The notes beneath the pieces were generated by a model. That model made no database searches, had not been told where the DNA came from, and saw nothing but the letters and a program-made list of their open reading frames with translations. The position numbers and the translations under genes are program-made. Of a stretch of DNA of 64,000 nucleotides, positions 14,386-27,036 are shown in pieces (the first letter of the stretch is position 1; each line of letters starts with the position of its first letter). Origin of the DNA: Glandiceps talaboti (taxonomy: Eukaryota; Hemichordata; Enteropneusta; Spengelidae); NCBI RefSeq assembly GCF_964340395.1, contig NC_135570.1, positions 8,685,322 to 8,749,321 on the forward strand, in the 5' to 3' direction.

Positions 14386-15354
14386 ATAAGTATTAAGTAC
14401 ACAAATGGACCGTGAACCGATACAAATCGGTCATAAAAACAAAGTCACACATTAATGATTTCACCAGGTTAATCAACTCCGAATGATATCATATTTGAGA
14501 AAGTAAACAACAGATACTCACACATCCGAGGAACATTTATGTAGACTTACTCAAACAGATATTACATTTACTAGCAAACCAAAGAGACTAGGCGGCGCGG
14601 GGCGTTTTTGTTACGAATTACACAAACAAAATACAGGCACAGATATAAAATGTTACAATTTATCTCACAGTGAACAGAAATAAACAGGTTTGTGTTTGAA
14701 TCTTGTAGGAGAAATACTTCAAATTTGTGCTGTTTTAGAAATGATACTTCAAACTACTCAGTTCTTGTGACTACATCGCTGTGGTATTTTAACAGTACAA
14801 TATGTAATTGTCCTTCAACAATCGAGTGCCCTGCCTTACATATCTACAGAATTTGATACGGAGGATGCGTGACATTTACAAAAGGTTTCAATCAAATGCT
14901 TTGTATGATTATATTGCGCTGAATCGAAAACGTCTCAGCCAAACCAAATGATTAAAATCACGAACAACATGCCATGCTTGCTGTTGTAGGAGTAGCAAGT
15001 AAAGTATATTCGATACAATGTACAAGAAAAGACTTGAAAGATTCAATTAGATTTTACAGGCTTGTTTGTGAACAAAATACTAAAGCCTGTGATGGCCATG
15101 AAGATATCAAAGCATTACATAAATGGTTTTAAAACATGCTAATTGAAATATTTATGGGAACTACTTCAACTTGGAGACAACACAAGACATAACTGAAGAG
15201 CATGATATAACAAAAGCTGCATCACGATTTGCTGAAGGCATTTCTTTTATCTCTAATACGTTTAGTAGTTCCTCTAGCTACAAATTACGTGTTATAACTA
15301 TATGTTAAGATTTTAGAAACATGATTGACAGTCCGTTTTGGTTTAGCAAATCTA

Positions 15355-15493
15355 GTATGTATGTATGTATGTATGTATGTATGTATGTATGTATGTATGT
15401 ATGTATGTATGTATGTATGTATGTATGTATGTATGTATGTGTGTGTGTATGTATGTATGTATGTATGTATGTATGTATGTATGTATGTATGTA

Positions 15494-15524
<31 letters not shown>
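15355..15524. repeat. (ATGT)n array with (GT)n interruptions
   Basis: About 40 ATGT units with two GTGT interruptions. The flank just 3' (15530-15600) contains CCGACGTTTCGCACGCACC. Confidence 0.95.
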
Positions 15525-15525
<1 letters not shown>

Positions 15526-15875
15526 GAAAAAAGAAATGCATATGGAACTTATAAATCAGTCCGTATAAATAAATGTAAAATCCGACGTTTCGCACGCACC
15601 AAATAGAACCCAATAGAACACGCCTGAAATTTAAAAAACCTGATTAGACTGGGAATGACGAGAATAATCTATTAATTCCAAGGGGTTCCAGCGTTCCGAG
15701 ACGGAAAATGATTTCTTCTTCCTTTAACCTCAATACTTTCTCATCACCAGAAACCTTACAAATTCATGAAATAGACATATCTAATACACTATGGTCGTTG
15801 GTAATAAAATGCATAGATACAAATGTACGGGATAGTTACGATTCTTTTGTCTGGTCAGGCGGAGATGTTCCACAT

Positions 15876-15973
15876 CATACATACATACATACATACATAC
15901 ATACATACATACATACATACATACATACATACATACATACATACATACGTACGTACGTACGTACGTACGTACG

Positions 15974-16003
<30 letters not shown>
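15876..16003. repeat. Palindromic tetranucleotide array
   Basis: CATA units (15876-15948) pass into CGTA units (about 15949-15974) and then GTAT units (to 16003). The outer blocks are reverse complements and the central block is self-complementary, so the tract is one large inverted repeat. Confidence 0.93.
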
Positions 16004-16007
<4 letters not shown>

Positions 16008-18615
16008 TACATGTAGTATGATGGATTGGGTCCAATGAGGCAGTTCTGCAAAGCCTGAGCGAAACGTCTCTGCCAAAAACACATTACTGTTCATTATATA
16101 CTGTAAGTAGGTGGGTAGGTTAGGTAGACATGTTCACATTGTTTTTGTTTTTTTACATGTCATTGATTTTAATATACTACGATCTCTTATTTCATATAGT
16201 TAATAAACAAAGTGTACACACTTTGCAAAACATACAAAACTGGGGAAATCTTGGCCAAGCATCTTGAAAAACATCATTCCTTGCGTAAAGCTACCTGCCT
16301 GACATCTTACACTTTGATCGATATCATCCTAAGCAGATGATTGGTATTATCATGCATTTCACCACTTTGGTCGTTAAAAGCTCGTTATCTATGACTTTTA
16401 CCGATCATTAGTTTTTGTTATCTGACGATAAAAGTTACAATCTCCTATCGACTTGGTACATGCAAAATGACTTCAACTAAATAGAAGTCACTGTATGGTT
16501 CAAGCAACAGAAACACGCGATATGAATACTTAGTGAGTCTCTGTCTTCAAATAGTAAGGTTACGGTATATACCACTATCACCACAGTAAAGTTAAGGTAT
16601 CTTAGGAACGGTCCTCTTTATCGTAAGCTAGACGGCGAATGTTTGCTCATTAACGCCTTATGTGTACACTCAGTGAATAAAGTAGCTATTATAGGTAAAC
16701 ATAGAGAATAATTTGCACATTACATCTATAGTATAAACCTTAATTGAACATAAAAATAGTCAACCTCATATGTAAATCTTCGCATATATATGCCTTCGGT
16801 TCCCTGTATTCAACCGTTTGGAAAAACGCGCATGTTGGAACAACAAGTCATTTTTTGTCAGGAGAATTGCTTACGTTTTAGCTCAGTGTTCGGTCATATT
16901 ACTGTGATATCTACTGTGTTCGCCAATTTGTATTCATTTTTTTCGGTTCACTAGTTTCATTCACTTGTTTGTTTTTTAGTCACGTAACCAAGACAAAAGA
17001 TAGCGCAGCTCGATGATGAAGAAACATCATCATTGTGCAGGCGAAAAATTCTTCAGTACTATTATAGTTCACTAATCATGAGAGAATGGAAATACGTTTG
17101 GATTCTCATCAAACTACATAATGCTACTTTTGAGATAATGCGAAAATCTGAGCCAATTCATTTAATTTACGAGATAATGTGCTCGATTTAAAAAAAACAA
17201 CACTGTGCAATACAACAACAGTGTCGTGACCCTTGTTCGTATTCATGTTGTGCACCTTCAAATGAGAATTTCCAAAGTGGAGTGTCGTGCCTCGGGGTAC
17301 GTTATCAACGGACCATTCTTATACTTTTAAAATGAAGTGCAAAATACTAATGTTAACAACAACCTGAGGAAAATTCGCAAAATTCGCTGTGACGTGAGTA
17401 TTGTCAAGCATCGTTTCTCAAAGTGGCACAAGCTGAGTTGGTAAGCTTTTTACTCGATTGAAAATACATGTACTTGCATGCAAACTAAATTTAACTGTTT
17501 TAGTACAATGTAGTTATCTTCGGTGCATGCCACCCTGGTATTGTTAGAATACTTGATTGTGTAATAGGGGTTTTGTTGTCATTTTAGTATACGTGTGATA
17601 AATTAAGTCATCGAACCATTACAATCAAAAATTGAGAGAGTATAATATTATTAGTACCTTTTAATACACAGCAGAAATAATAGCCCTAACGTATAAACTC
17701 AGCCTGTGTCCCTTTAACAAAATTTCATGACAGAGGTAGAACAGCTTGTTACGTACGGGTTATATTTGTGTGGGAATTTTCCAAACCGAAGTCTGCGTAA
17801 ACCGCTGGCATCTTTATAATCTGGATGTTTTAAGCTTGGTAAGTCGTCACTGTCAAACGAATAAATACAATCGTCTTTTAACAAACACGCAAGGTTTAAT
17901 AGTTAAATTTCAATCTTAATCATAGTCACGTTTGAACATTATGTTAGGTTGGCGATCAATAACAGTACACTTAACGACATTAACTAATGATTTATGACAT
18001 CCCATGTGACCTGTCTCCCTTTACATTTAGTGTAACCTTTCGGTGGCTGTAACTAACGGTGAATTTTAACACGGAATGAAAAGATGTGGACAGTTGCATT
18101 GTTTAAAGTACTTTCAGGATCACATTCAAACTAGACCAACGAATGTCTCGTCTTTCTCATTATAGGTGATATCCTAATGGAATTCTGACATCTCAAAGGA
18201 TTACCAAAATACAGTATAGTCTTTATAAGTAAAACATTTGACACCATACAGTATTTCTCTCATGTGTTGCCAATCCTATCATAAGTGAATCACGATAAGT
18301 AGACGAACCATGTAAATACCTGGTACAAAAAAAAACTATACGTAATTGTCTACTTAGATTCCATGTCACCTAATGAGGGTTATGTCAAAAATGTTAAATT
18401 GGACAGAAGTACAAATAGTTGTAGTTATGCTGTAGTAATGACAGTAAACGTTGGTACATGCCATATTAAAGCCAAACACAGAATTACTACAGTCATTTTG
18501 ACCCTATAACATTCATATTGCCCGTAGCCAATTAAAGCACCAGGCAGGCATGCTTTCTGGTTTAGCGCATATCTCCCCTAACATTGCAAAGTTCTCTAAA
18601 TAAGTACAATTTTTC
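16004..18615. other. No gene recognised
   Basis: Intronic AT-rich sequence. No exon, RNA gene or repeat with clear borders was seen. Confidence 0.5.
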
Positions 18616-18675
18616 ACGTACGTACGTACATACATACATACATACATACATACATACATACATACATACATACAT

Positions 18676-18734
<59 letters not shown>

Positions 18735-18818
18735 TACATACATACATACATACATACATACATACATACATACATACATACATACATACATACATACATA
18801 CATACATACATACATACT
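18616..18818. repeat. (CGTA)n-(CATA)n-(CA)n-(CATA)n array
   Basis: Three CGTA units followed by CATA units with a (CA)n block at about 18692-18730. The reading frames through it (Tyr-Ile-His-Thr or Met-Tyr-Val-Cys repeats) are artefacts. Confidence 0.95.
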
Positions 18819-20121
18819 GATAGACAACTAATCGGACCTCTGTCCGATCGTATTGGTGCTCTAATGGCCACATTACACATCAACTGTGTTGTTTTTTTAA
18901 ATTCAAACTCATGTCATGTCTCAGACTGTTTAAATGGGTGGGAATATTCTACGGTTCTTGTAGAGGCCAGTTAATTAACCTTTCACTAACTGAAAGTAGG
19001 CTCTTAGGGAATATTTTTCAATGGTTTTGCATAAATATGTTCTCTGCAATTCCCTGTAAAGACTTAATCCTCGGGTGAAGAAAGTATTGAAGGGATTTTA
19101 GTGGTGTGTTTACCTCCAGTTGCTATTCATATTAGCAAATTAAGTCATCGGTATTTTTTCAAAGTAATCTCACTAGGGAAAACATGAATAATTGCAGATA
19201 TGTTTAATCGGTTTATAGAGGTAACCTGTAGGTAACCTGTACTAATTTCGACATTCCACGTCGTTTTCCATTAGTTTTCTGCAGTCCGAATATAATCCAC
19301 CTTGCACTTGCTCAGCTCACGACAATATACGAATTCAAACATTATCAAATATCAATTGTCTGAACTAACTTAGTGTGACACGCGTACGAGTACTATACAT
19401 TTCCAATTAGACGGACGAAATTCAACCTGTGCAGCTCTAACTACTTAGATAAATGGAACCAAATTATCCTGACATTTAATACTCACAATAATGTGCTGAC
19501 GCATGAGGTATTTGCCCTTAACTTGTTCAAAAGCAATTAAGGTGGCCATATGGATGAAAAATAGGTGTTTATCATTTTTATTGTAATAAAAATAAAACAA
19601 CTCTACTATTCGAAAATACAATGTAAAACAACATATAACAAGTCCATGTTTGTATTCATTTAATTGCAAAAAATCTAAAAACGCGATAAACGTTTGTGTT
19701 TGTACGTACAGGAAGAGATTGGTAAATAAACTGGGTCACAGACAAGAAATCATTACACAAATTTTGTATATCTGTCACTTCCATGAAACGTCAGCATGCA
19801 TAATAATATAGTTAAATGGTTCTTGTTTATTTGTTATTTCAGGTAATTAGAGGTTTATTCAACAGGTTGTTTACACATAACATCCCTTACGTGCAAAAAG
19901 AAACATATAAGTCAATCTTTACATCTTATATTTACACCAGGATATAAATATCCAGTCAGCACATGTAATATATTTAAACTCTATGTTCACTTCTCCCGTT
20001 TGACAGGGTCATTTGTTCACAGGTACGCCTTCTCTGTTCTGATTTCAAATTAACACTGTAATTACTTGGGTGTGTTCAGGTAATAGGGATATGAAAACGA
20101 CTATTAACCATTGACCGAAAT

Positions 20122-20258
20122 GACAAATTCATTTGAACTTGATTTAGAAAATACAACTTTAGAATTCCTTCACTTAGAAATGTGGTTTACTACATGACAA
20201 ATTCATTTGCACTTGACTTGGAAAATACAACATTAGAATGCATTCACTTAGAAATGAA
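20122..20258. repeat. Tandem duplication, two units of about 73 bp
   Basis: ATGACAAATTCATTTGAACT...CACTTAGAAATG is repeated immediately with six or so substitutions (unit starts near 20122 and 20194). Confidence 0.85.
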
Positions 20259-20981
20259 GAAAGAAAAGAAGCAAAGAGACAATCTATGATAACCAGTCGA
20301 CACGGTTTACTTTAGTAAGAAAAGTTAGAAACAAAATCACGAGCTAACAAAAAAAACCCAAAGAAACAAACACAAATGTGCAGAAATGTTTGCTTGTATG
20401 TGTATTAATTACAAATGAACACCTTTAGTTGACATTTCGATACCAACTAAGAGCATTCTTTTAACATAACAAAGTCTGTTGATATCGAAAATTTGTGATT
20501 GTTCAGTGGAATGATCCGTGATCACTGTGTGCCATTCTCAACGATGACATATACACATATCGAATATTCCATACGTATCCCCATTAATAGCGTGTAAAGA
20601 CTAGATCTAAAGATAATCGTTTAAATACATATAAAGCGAAGATTACACCCACGCGTTTCGGAATCTCAATTACATATTTACATCTTGGATGATTTATCGG
20701 TAGAAATGATTGCTGTGTAATGTTGCTTGACGGAGCTGAATACCTATCGATCATGATATCAGATCCCTGCTATAACGTTTTATAGATTGCAAATTCATGG
20801 TGACAAAAGGTACCATTATGATCGATAGTTTCAAAGCAATATTTTCGAAATGTTTTATTTAGTAATTATAACGTGAGATCCAGATTCTTGTCTATAGGGC
20901 CTAGAGCAAATTACCTTTTTATATAGCATTATTTCTGCACTGACGTGACAACATGCTAAATAATGTATTTTGTTGCTTAAG

Positions 20982-21386
20982 GTTTCAGTAACGTCGAGCA
21001 TATATACACTTGTGGCCATCGGCGTCGACCGATACTATGCAGTGGTGTATCCGATGAAGAAACGGATGTCGAAGTACTCTTCTAGGATAACTATTGTGGT
21101 CATATGGATTGTTGGCTTGTCAATGTCAGTGGTTCAACTGGTGTATGTATATACCAAGGAGTATCCTATCTCAAGTTCAAGCATCGTGGTGCTCTGCGAT
21201 GAATGGTGGCCCCGGAAGAAATCTGGCATATTTTACGAATTCTTCATTCTTACGTTCGTGTATATTATTCCTCTTTGCGTGCTTGTCTTCACGTACTTAG
21301 AAGTTGCAAGACGGCTCTGGGGAAGGCATATACCCGGAAACGCCCATCGAAGCAGAGATATAACGTATTACCGCTCGAAGAAGAAG
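20982..21386 (+). CDS. Neuropeptide-type class A GPCR, exon 2 (TM3 to intracellular loop 3)
   Basis: The exon begins after a TTGCTTAAG acceptor and encodes 135 residues (175-309 when counted from 8440). Visible hallmarks are DRY (190-192) followed by YAVVYP at the end of TM3, the TM4 tryptophan W216, extracellular loop 2 with the partner Cys 246, and TM5 with P271. The tail RRLWGRHIPGNAHRSRD precedes a basic RSKKK at the exon end. The Leu-Trp...Pro-Gly pattern after TM5 is seen in many peptide receptors of the tachykinin, NPY, RYamide and RFamide groups. The donor GTTTGT follows at 21387 in phase 0. The exact ligand group cannot be decided here. Confidence 0.93.
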
Positions 21387-21893
21387 GTTTGTTATCTATA
21401 TCAATGTGAATAAAATGCTTCCTGTTTTTCCACATCCCCAGGCAGAGGAGGGTGTTTGTTCTCAAGTAAATGTACTAATGGCATAAGAGGGAAATCACGA
21501 TCTAATCATATTTTTGTCGTATCTATTTTGAAATTTCTACAAAGTGAATACCCCTAATCTACAGTTTTCCTAATGCTGTTAGCATTGATTGCAGAACAGA
21601 TGGTTTTGCCATTTTCTTTTTAATATTAGAGTGGATGACATCAAAACGCGTAGCAGACGAACCCGTATATAGTACTCCAAGCTAGAGAAATCCTACTAGT
21701 ATTGCTTAATGCACAAAGTATGTTTATAAACATGGTGCAATTTCCGCAGTTCTAGTAATCCTCCGAGTCCTATCTGCATAGCAAGCACATCTACTATAAA
21801 TTATAGTTATACCATTGAATCATGTGAAAATGCGTTACTGTAAAATACTATGATAATCATGTCCTACAAACATTATGGACACCTGCTAACTTC

Positions 21894-22502
<609 letters not shown>

Positions 22503-22616
22503 TTGTATGCCCAGTAAGTGTTCATCAACAAAATGAGAAGGCTCGATAACGTCTCAAGGTTTGTTTGCATTATAAAACAAACATCTGACAAAGCACTATT
22601 TTCAGTGAATTAAAAA

Positions 22617-22665
22617 TGTCCTGTCCTGTCCTGTCCTCTCATGTCATGTCACGTCATGTCATTTA
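22617..22665. repeat. (TGTCC)n/(TGTCA)n pentanucleotide array
   Basis: About nine pentanucleotide units, changing from GTCCT to GTCAT. Confidence 0.85.
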
Positions 22666-23119
22666 TTACATGTAAATGTAAGTACGGTTTCAAACTCGAG
22701 ATTGTTAATCATAGGGTGGGCTGTAAGCAAGTTTCATTACCAAACCAGCATACTATCGTCTCTAGTATTAGATTGCTAAGTGCAGTTAAATATTCATAGT
22801 TTGCATTCATTTCATCACTCGTAAACATATATGATACATTTTATTATACATTACTTTAAAAGCTACATTTGTTAGTCCATTTTACTTTGCGCTGTTCCGT
22901 TTTATAGTAACACATTAACAGCATTACACTACAGAGAAAGGGACGATATTAAACTGATGATGCATTTGACGTAATGATAACTGTATGTCATATTTACGGA
23001 GCGGTCACACTATGGGAGGGTCCTTGTATAAACATTACATGACCTCTAAAGGCATTGCAAATTGGAATTATTAATTAGTTGATTCTAACTTTCCTCATGC
23101 TTGTGTTTCCCCCCATTAG

Positions 23120-23320
23120 GTTATCAAAATGTTGGCGATAATAGTAGTCCTGTTTGGTCTTTGCTGGCTTCCTCTAATTACACTCAATATTGTAGGCAGT
23201 TTCCGCAAGTCACTTAACGAGGATGCCTTTGTGATCGGCTATTTTTGCTGTCACTGGTTGGCGATGGCAAACAGTTTTATAAACCCCATTGTTTACGGTT
23301 TCCTAAACGACAGCTTTAGG
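23120..23320 (+). CDS. Neuropeptide-type class A GPCR, exon 3 (TM6-TM7)
   Basis: Encodes 67 residues (310-376). The acceptor is CCCCATTAG and the donor GTAAGT follows at 23321; both ends are phase 0. TM6 carries the CWLP motif (324-327) after a basic KKKVIKM junction with exon 2. TM7 carries NPIVY (364-368), and the helix 8 start NDSFR ends the exon. All standard family A activation motifs are intact, so nothing suggests a pseudogene. Confidence 0.95.
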
Positions 23321-23430
23321 GTAAGTGGGATTATTGTAGTTATTTGGGTTTGTGTACAATATGGAATGGATTCTCCATGGATCCAAACAACCCGTTGTTA
23401 CTTTGAGTAAGGGAGGTTATGCTACGGTGA

Positions 23431-23584
23431 TGTCTGTCTGTCTGTCTGTCTGCCCGCCTGCCTGCCTGCCTGCCTGCCTGCCTACATGCATGCATGCATG
23501 CATGCATGTATGTATGTATGTATGTATGTATGTATGTATGTATGTATGTATGTATGTATGTATGTATGTATGTATGTATGTATG
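23431..23584. repeat. Stepwise microsatellite (CTGT)n-(CTGC)n-(CATG)n-(TATG)n
   Basis: Four tetranucleotide blocks in a row, each differing from the next by one base of the unit. Confidence 0.95.
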
Positions 23585-24056
23585 AGTGTGTAAAAGGCCC
23601 AATTCAAACGAAGTTTAGTACACACCTTTGTTTGAGTAAATGATAAAACTGATTAGGTTTCTGATTAGGTTTACGTAAACATGGAATAGACATGGAAATG
23701 TCTTCCTTTGGAGGGAGTATCAAAACTCTGTTCTAAATTCTAAGGAAATATGAAAATGAAAATTGAAACACGATGTGAAATTTTCAGATCAAACACTTTC
23801 GACCTGAAAGCGAAAATGGCCGATTGCATCTTGCCTTCAATAAATATGAATTACTACATTCAAATTAGAAAACAAACTATCAAAGTGGTCTGAGAAATAA
23901 AAACATATCTGTTGTGACTTAAATTTATTAATATAATACATCAAACCAAACCTATATTATGTAATTAATATAACCATACTCTTCTTCGTTAATAAAGCTC
24001 ATAATGTTATATTAATTTTACTTATAAGCTAATTTTATAATTTTGTAGTCATACAT

Positions 24057-24103
24057 CTAAAATGATGTAGGCTTGGTGTTTCACTCATGTGACATTACAT
24101 TTA
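24057..24103 (+). repeat. Left arm of 47-bp inverted repeat flanking the LINE nest
   Basis: CTAAAATGATGTAGGCTTGG and the next 27 bases match the reverse complement of 30675-30721 at 42 of 47 positions, with 25 consecutive identical bases. Confidence 0.85.
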
Positions 24104-24424
24104 ATATATACCCTCAGAAAACTTCTAATGCAAAAGAAACAATTACGTAGGTGCCGTGCACAGTGGGGATGTATGTGTAGTAAAGTTGAAATGTTGATAA
24201 TCAGTTAGAAAATAAACAATTGCAGCCATTAAAATCATCAAGTCCATGTGTAATGTTTTCATTAGAAGCCTGTTTTACTGCACTGTGAAAGAATAGCAAT
24301 GCTTACCAGTTTTCAATGTGATTGGGTAAAGGATCCTGCTGTGTTTATTGTGTCTCTGTTATTGTAAGTATAGAGTTGAATAAAATCCCAACTTACTTCA
24401 CCAGGTGATGAAATTATCAAAGCT
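24104..24424 (+). other. Leader between the inverted repeat and LINE A ORF1
   Basis: Non-coding. The frame of ORF1 is open upstream of its first ATG (PGDEIIKA before Met at 24425), so the true 5' end of LINE A may lie in this stretch or be truncated. Its border is not visible. Confidence 0.4.
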
Positions 24425-24612
24425 ATGGAGGCACTACGAGCTGATCTCACCGAGGTAATACAGAACTCTGGCAAGCAAACAAGGAAAGAGATTCACGAAC
24501 TGAAGTCAGCACATGAAAAATTAACTAACACCTGTGAAAAACTCAGTACGGACTTTGGGTCTTTAAGAGATTCAATCAACAAGTTGGAGGGTGAAGTTAA
24601 AGAACTAAGAGA
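24425..24612 (+). pseudogene. LINE A ORF1, 5' part (coiled coil)
   Basis: Begins MEALRADLTEV and continues as a charged heptad-like coiled coil (LKSAHEKL, LEGEVKELRE), the N-terminal trimerisation region typical of L1-like ORF1 proteins. It is cut off by LINE B near 24612. The missing part resumes in the same sense at 26446 with EEVSDQLQQVEDDADKLESF, so these are two halves of one nucleic-acid-chaperone gene. Three bases (AGA) are shared at the two host edges. The breakpoint is known only to within about 50 bases. Confidence 0.8.
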
Positions 24613-26402
24613 ATCCCAGCACATTGCTGAACTTGATATATTTGCCATGTCGTCAAAATTATAGAAAAGCAACTAAGCAACTAAGATCGTTAGACCCAAG
24701 AAAAACTTCAGGTCTAGATGGGATTCATTCTAAATTTCTCGTGATATCTGCTGATATTATTGCTCCATCTTTGACTGCAATTTTCAATAGGTTCATTCGC
24801 TCGGGTAGTTTTCCCAGTATATGGAAAGAAGCCAAAGTGACACCTTTGTATAAGGGCGGTATTGCAAGTGACCCTAGCAATTACCGTCCAGTAAGTGTTC
24901 TTCCAATACTGTCAAAATTGTTTGAGCGACATATCCATCAACACCTTATCACTTATTTAGACAACAATGAACTACTTCATGATAAACAGTCCGGGTTTCG
25001 TACTTTTCATTCTTGCCAAACGGCATTAACTGCATTATTAGACTCTTGGTGTAATCACATTGACAACAAAGATCTGGTTGGTGTAGTCTTCCTTGATTTG
25101 AGGAAGGCGTTTGACCTTGTGAATCATGAAATATTATTTGATAAATTGCATATTTATGGTGTTAATAAAACATCCTTGAATTTATTCAACTCATATCTCG
25201 CGAATAGGAAGCAACGGGTTTCTATAAATGGTTGTATTTCTGATAGCGTTCCCCTAGAGGTTGGGTTACCCCAAGGATCGATATTAGGACCGCTTCTGTT
25301 TCTCTTGTATATCAACGATTTGCCACTTTGTACTTCGAATTGTGAAATCGATATGTTTGCTGACGATTCTACGATTCATACGTCGGCACAGTCAGTGACA
25401 GATATTGAGTACAAGTTAAACGGTGCTCTTGGTGGTATTAGTGATTGGTGTACTGAAAACAAAATGTGCCCTAACATTGACAAGACAAAATGTATGCTAA
25501 TTACAACTAGACAGAAACGAACACACTTGTCACGTAGTGACTTGAATGTGAAACTGGGTGATTATGATATTGAAAATGTTCTAAGTGAAAAGTTGTTGGG
25601 AATAGTCATAAACAATGATTTGTCATGGTCTTCACATGTAAACAATATTGTGAAGAAAATTAAATCTAAGTTATATCTCTTGGCGCGAATAAAGTGCTTC
25701 CTTCCAGAATCGGCACGGCGGCAATACTATAATAGCTTTATTTTACCTCACTTTGATTACTGTCAAGCAGTATGGGGCTGCTGCAGCAAGATCGACAACA
25801 CCCGATTAAATAGTCTACTGAAACGTTCCATGAGGCTTATTTTAAATTGCGATGCCGGCATATCTCCCACCGAGATGCTAATCAGGCTAAACTGGTATCC
25901 ACTCTCCTATCGTTACAAATTTAATAACGTTGTTTCAGTTTATAAAGCATTACATGGCCAATATCCCACTTATATCAGTGAATTACTTTCACCATATAGA
26001 CCTAGTCGGTCTTTGCGCTCAGTTACAAATCACTCGTTACTAGTCCCATTTGCCAGAACAAATGTTTTTAAGGAATCATTTCGAGTAGCAGCGCCTACAC
26101 TCTACAATCAACTACCGGCTGCAATAAGATCTATTACTAATATTAGAAGTTTCAAAATTGCGTGTCATAAACATTACTTTCAGGGTTTCATAGATGACAA
26201 TGTAAATTTTTAGTATGGTCGTATTTTTTTCTGTCACTTGCTGTCTGTATTTTGTCTGTTGGACGTTTTGTGCCGTTATTGCATTTTTTTGCAATTTGTA
26301 TGTAGTCTCCTTTTCTGCCATTGTATTTTAATTTGTTCTTTTTTGTTCTCGACCCTCATGAAAAAAGGCTGTTACCTATGAGGCTATCGAGTTTAAATAA
26401 AG

Positions 26403-26445
<43 letters not shown>
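24613..26445 (+). mobile_element. LINE B: 5'-truncated CR1/L2-group retrotransposon
   Basis: A truncated LINE inserted into ORF1 of LINE A. Its only open frame lacks the endonuclease and starts in the RT palm region. The 3' UTR (26214-26400) ends with a potential hairpin (CTCGACCCTCAT / ATGAGGCTATCGAG), AATAAAG and an (ATT)n tail at 26404-26445, the usual 3' structure of this group. The AATAAAGTTTATTATTAT end resembles a minus-strand fragment at about 63870-63905. Confidence 0.9.
24657..26213 (+). CDS. LINE B reverse transcriptase (N-terminally truncated)
   Basis: An open frame of about 518 codons encoding non-LTR reverse transcriptase. Motifs in order: LDPRKTSGLDGI, NYRPVSVLPILSKLFE, QSGFR, VFLDLRKAFD (first catalytic Asp), GLPQGSILGPLLFLLYINDL, MFADDS (catalytic Asp pair), and a thumb/connection region ending FKIACHKHYFQGFI. 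SILGPLLF and FADDS fit the CR1/L2/Rex part of the Jockey superfamily. No in-frame stop interrupts the surviving part, so the insertion is fairly young. The endonuclease and ORF1 are absent, so the copy cannot be autonomous. A start codon is not expected in a 5'-truncated copy; the in-frame Met at 24624 may be partly host-derived. Confidence 0.92.
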   Translation, partial: NYRKATKQLRSLDPRKTSGLDGIHSKFLVISADIIAPSLTAIFNRFIRSGSFPSIWKEAKVTPLYKGGIASDPSNYRPVSVLPILSKLFERHIHQHLITYLDNNELLHDKQSGFRTFHSCQTALTALLDSWCNHIDNKDLVGVVFLDLRKAFDLVNHEILFDKLHIYGVNKTSLNLFNSYLANRKQRVSINGCISDSVPLEVGLPQGSILGPLLFLLYINDLPLCTSNCEIDMFADDSTIHTSAQSVTDIEYKLNGALGGISDWCTENKMCPNIDKTKCMLITTRQKRTHLSRSDLNVKLGDYDIENVLSEKLLGIVINNDLSWSSHVNNIVKKIKSKLYLLARIKCFLPESARRQYYNSFILPHFDYCQAVWGCCSKIDNTRLNSLLKRSMRLILNCDAGISPTEMLIRLNWYPLSYRYKFNNVVSVYKALHGQYPTYISELLSPYRPSRSLRSVTNHSLLVPFARTNVFKESFRVAAPTLYNQLPAAIRSITNIRSFKIACHKHYFQGFIDDNVNF

Positions 26446-27036
26446 GAGGAAGTCAGTGACCAGCTTCAACAAGTGGAAGATGACGCTGATAAACTTGAAT
26501 CGTTTTCGAGGAGAGATAATGTTTTGTTGTATGGAATCAAAGAAAGTCAGAAAGAATCGTTTGACGATTGTCGAGAAAAAGTACTAGGTATTTTAAACCA
26601 AAACATCAATAAGAAAGAATGGCAACATAGAGATATCGTACGTGCTCATCGCGTTGCGAGCAACTGGAACGGTAAGTCGAGGCCCATGATCGTAAAATTT
26701 CACCATTGGGACGATAAACTGTTAGCGTTAGGTGCTAGAGAAGATCTCAGAAAAGTTGGACTCGGTATCGGGAACGATCTGACGAAGCGCCAACGTAAGG
26801 TTATTGCACAGGTTAAACGTGAAGGCAAGTCCGCCTACTTTAAAAATGGTAAACTTGTTGTCACTGAAAGGCCAGCCTCATCTGGTACGCAATCAACAGA
26901 ATCAACAGGTCGTCGTCTTAGTGTAAATGGTCAACATTCACATCGGCAACCACAACCCGGGGTTCAGCGCCCTAGAACTCGACTTCAAAGACGTATGCAC
27001 TCTAATACAACACCCGACTCAGAAAGTATCGAATAG
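26446..27036 (+). pseudogene. LINE A ORF1, 3' part (RRM-like and C-terminal domain)
   Basis: Continuation of the coiled coil (EEVSDQLQQVEDDADKLE) followed by SFSRRDNVLLYGIKE, the start of the RRM-like domain of L1 ORF1 proteins (Transposase_22 family). Then come DIVRAHRVA and KSRPMIVKFHHWDDK, and a C-terminal-domain-like GIGNDLTKRQRKV. A Ser/Thr/Arg-rich tail ends in TAG at 27034. The protein would bind RNA and the retrotransposon RNP. It is broken here only by the LINE B insertion. Confidence 0.85.

Larger units (their letters stand above)
8962..20981 (+). other. GPCR intron 1 (12.0 kb)
   Basis: Bounded by GTGGGTAC and TTGCTTAAG. It holds one MITE A copy, one MITE B element, (TA)n, tetranucleotide arrays and small tandem duplications, listed separately. 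I see no exon in the stretches between them (8962-9565, 10016-11190, 12131-13794, 14386-15354, 16004-18615, 18819-20121). Confidence 0.75.

Noticed and set aside
15560-15600. GCGAAACGTCGG on the minus strand beside the ATGT array
   Set aside because: Hammerhead-like only in the GAAAC half; the CTGANGA half is missing and stem III does not pair.
16020-16080. Possible fifth hammerhead (GAGCGAAACGTC near 16057)
   Set aside because: GAAAC is present but no CTGANGA core or stem I partner could be placed around it.
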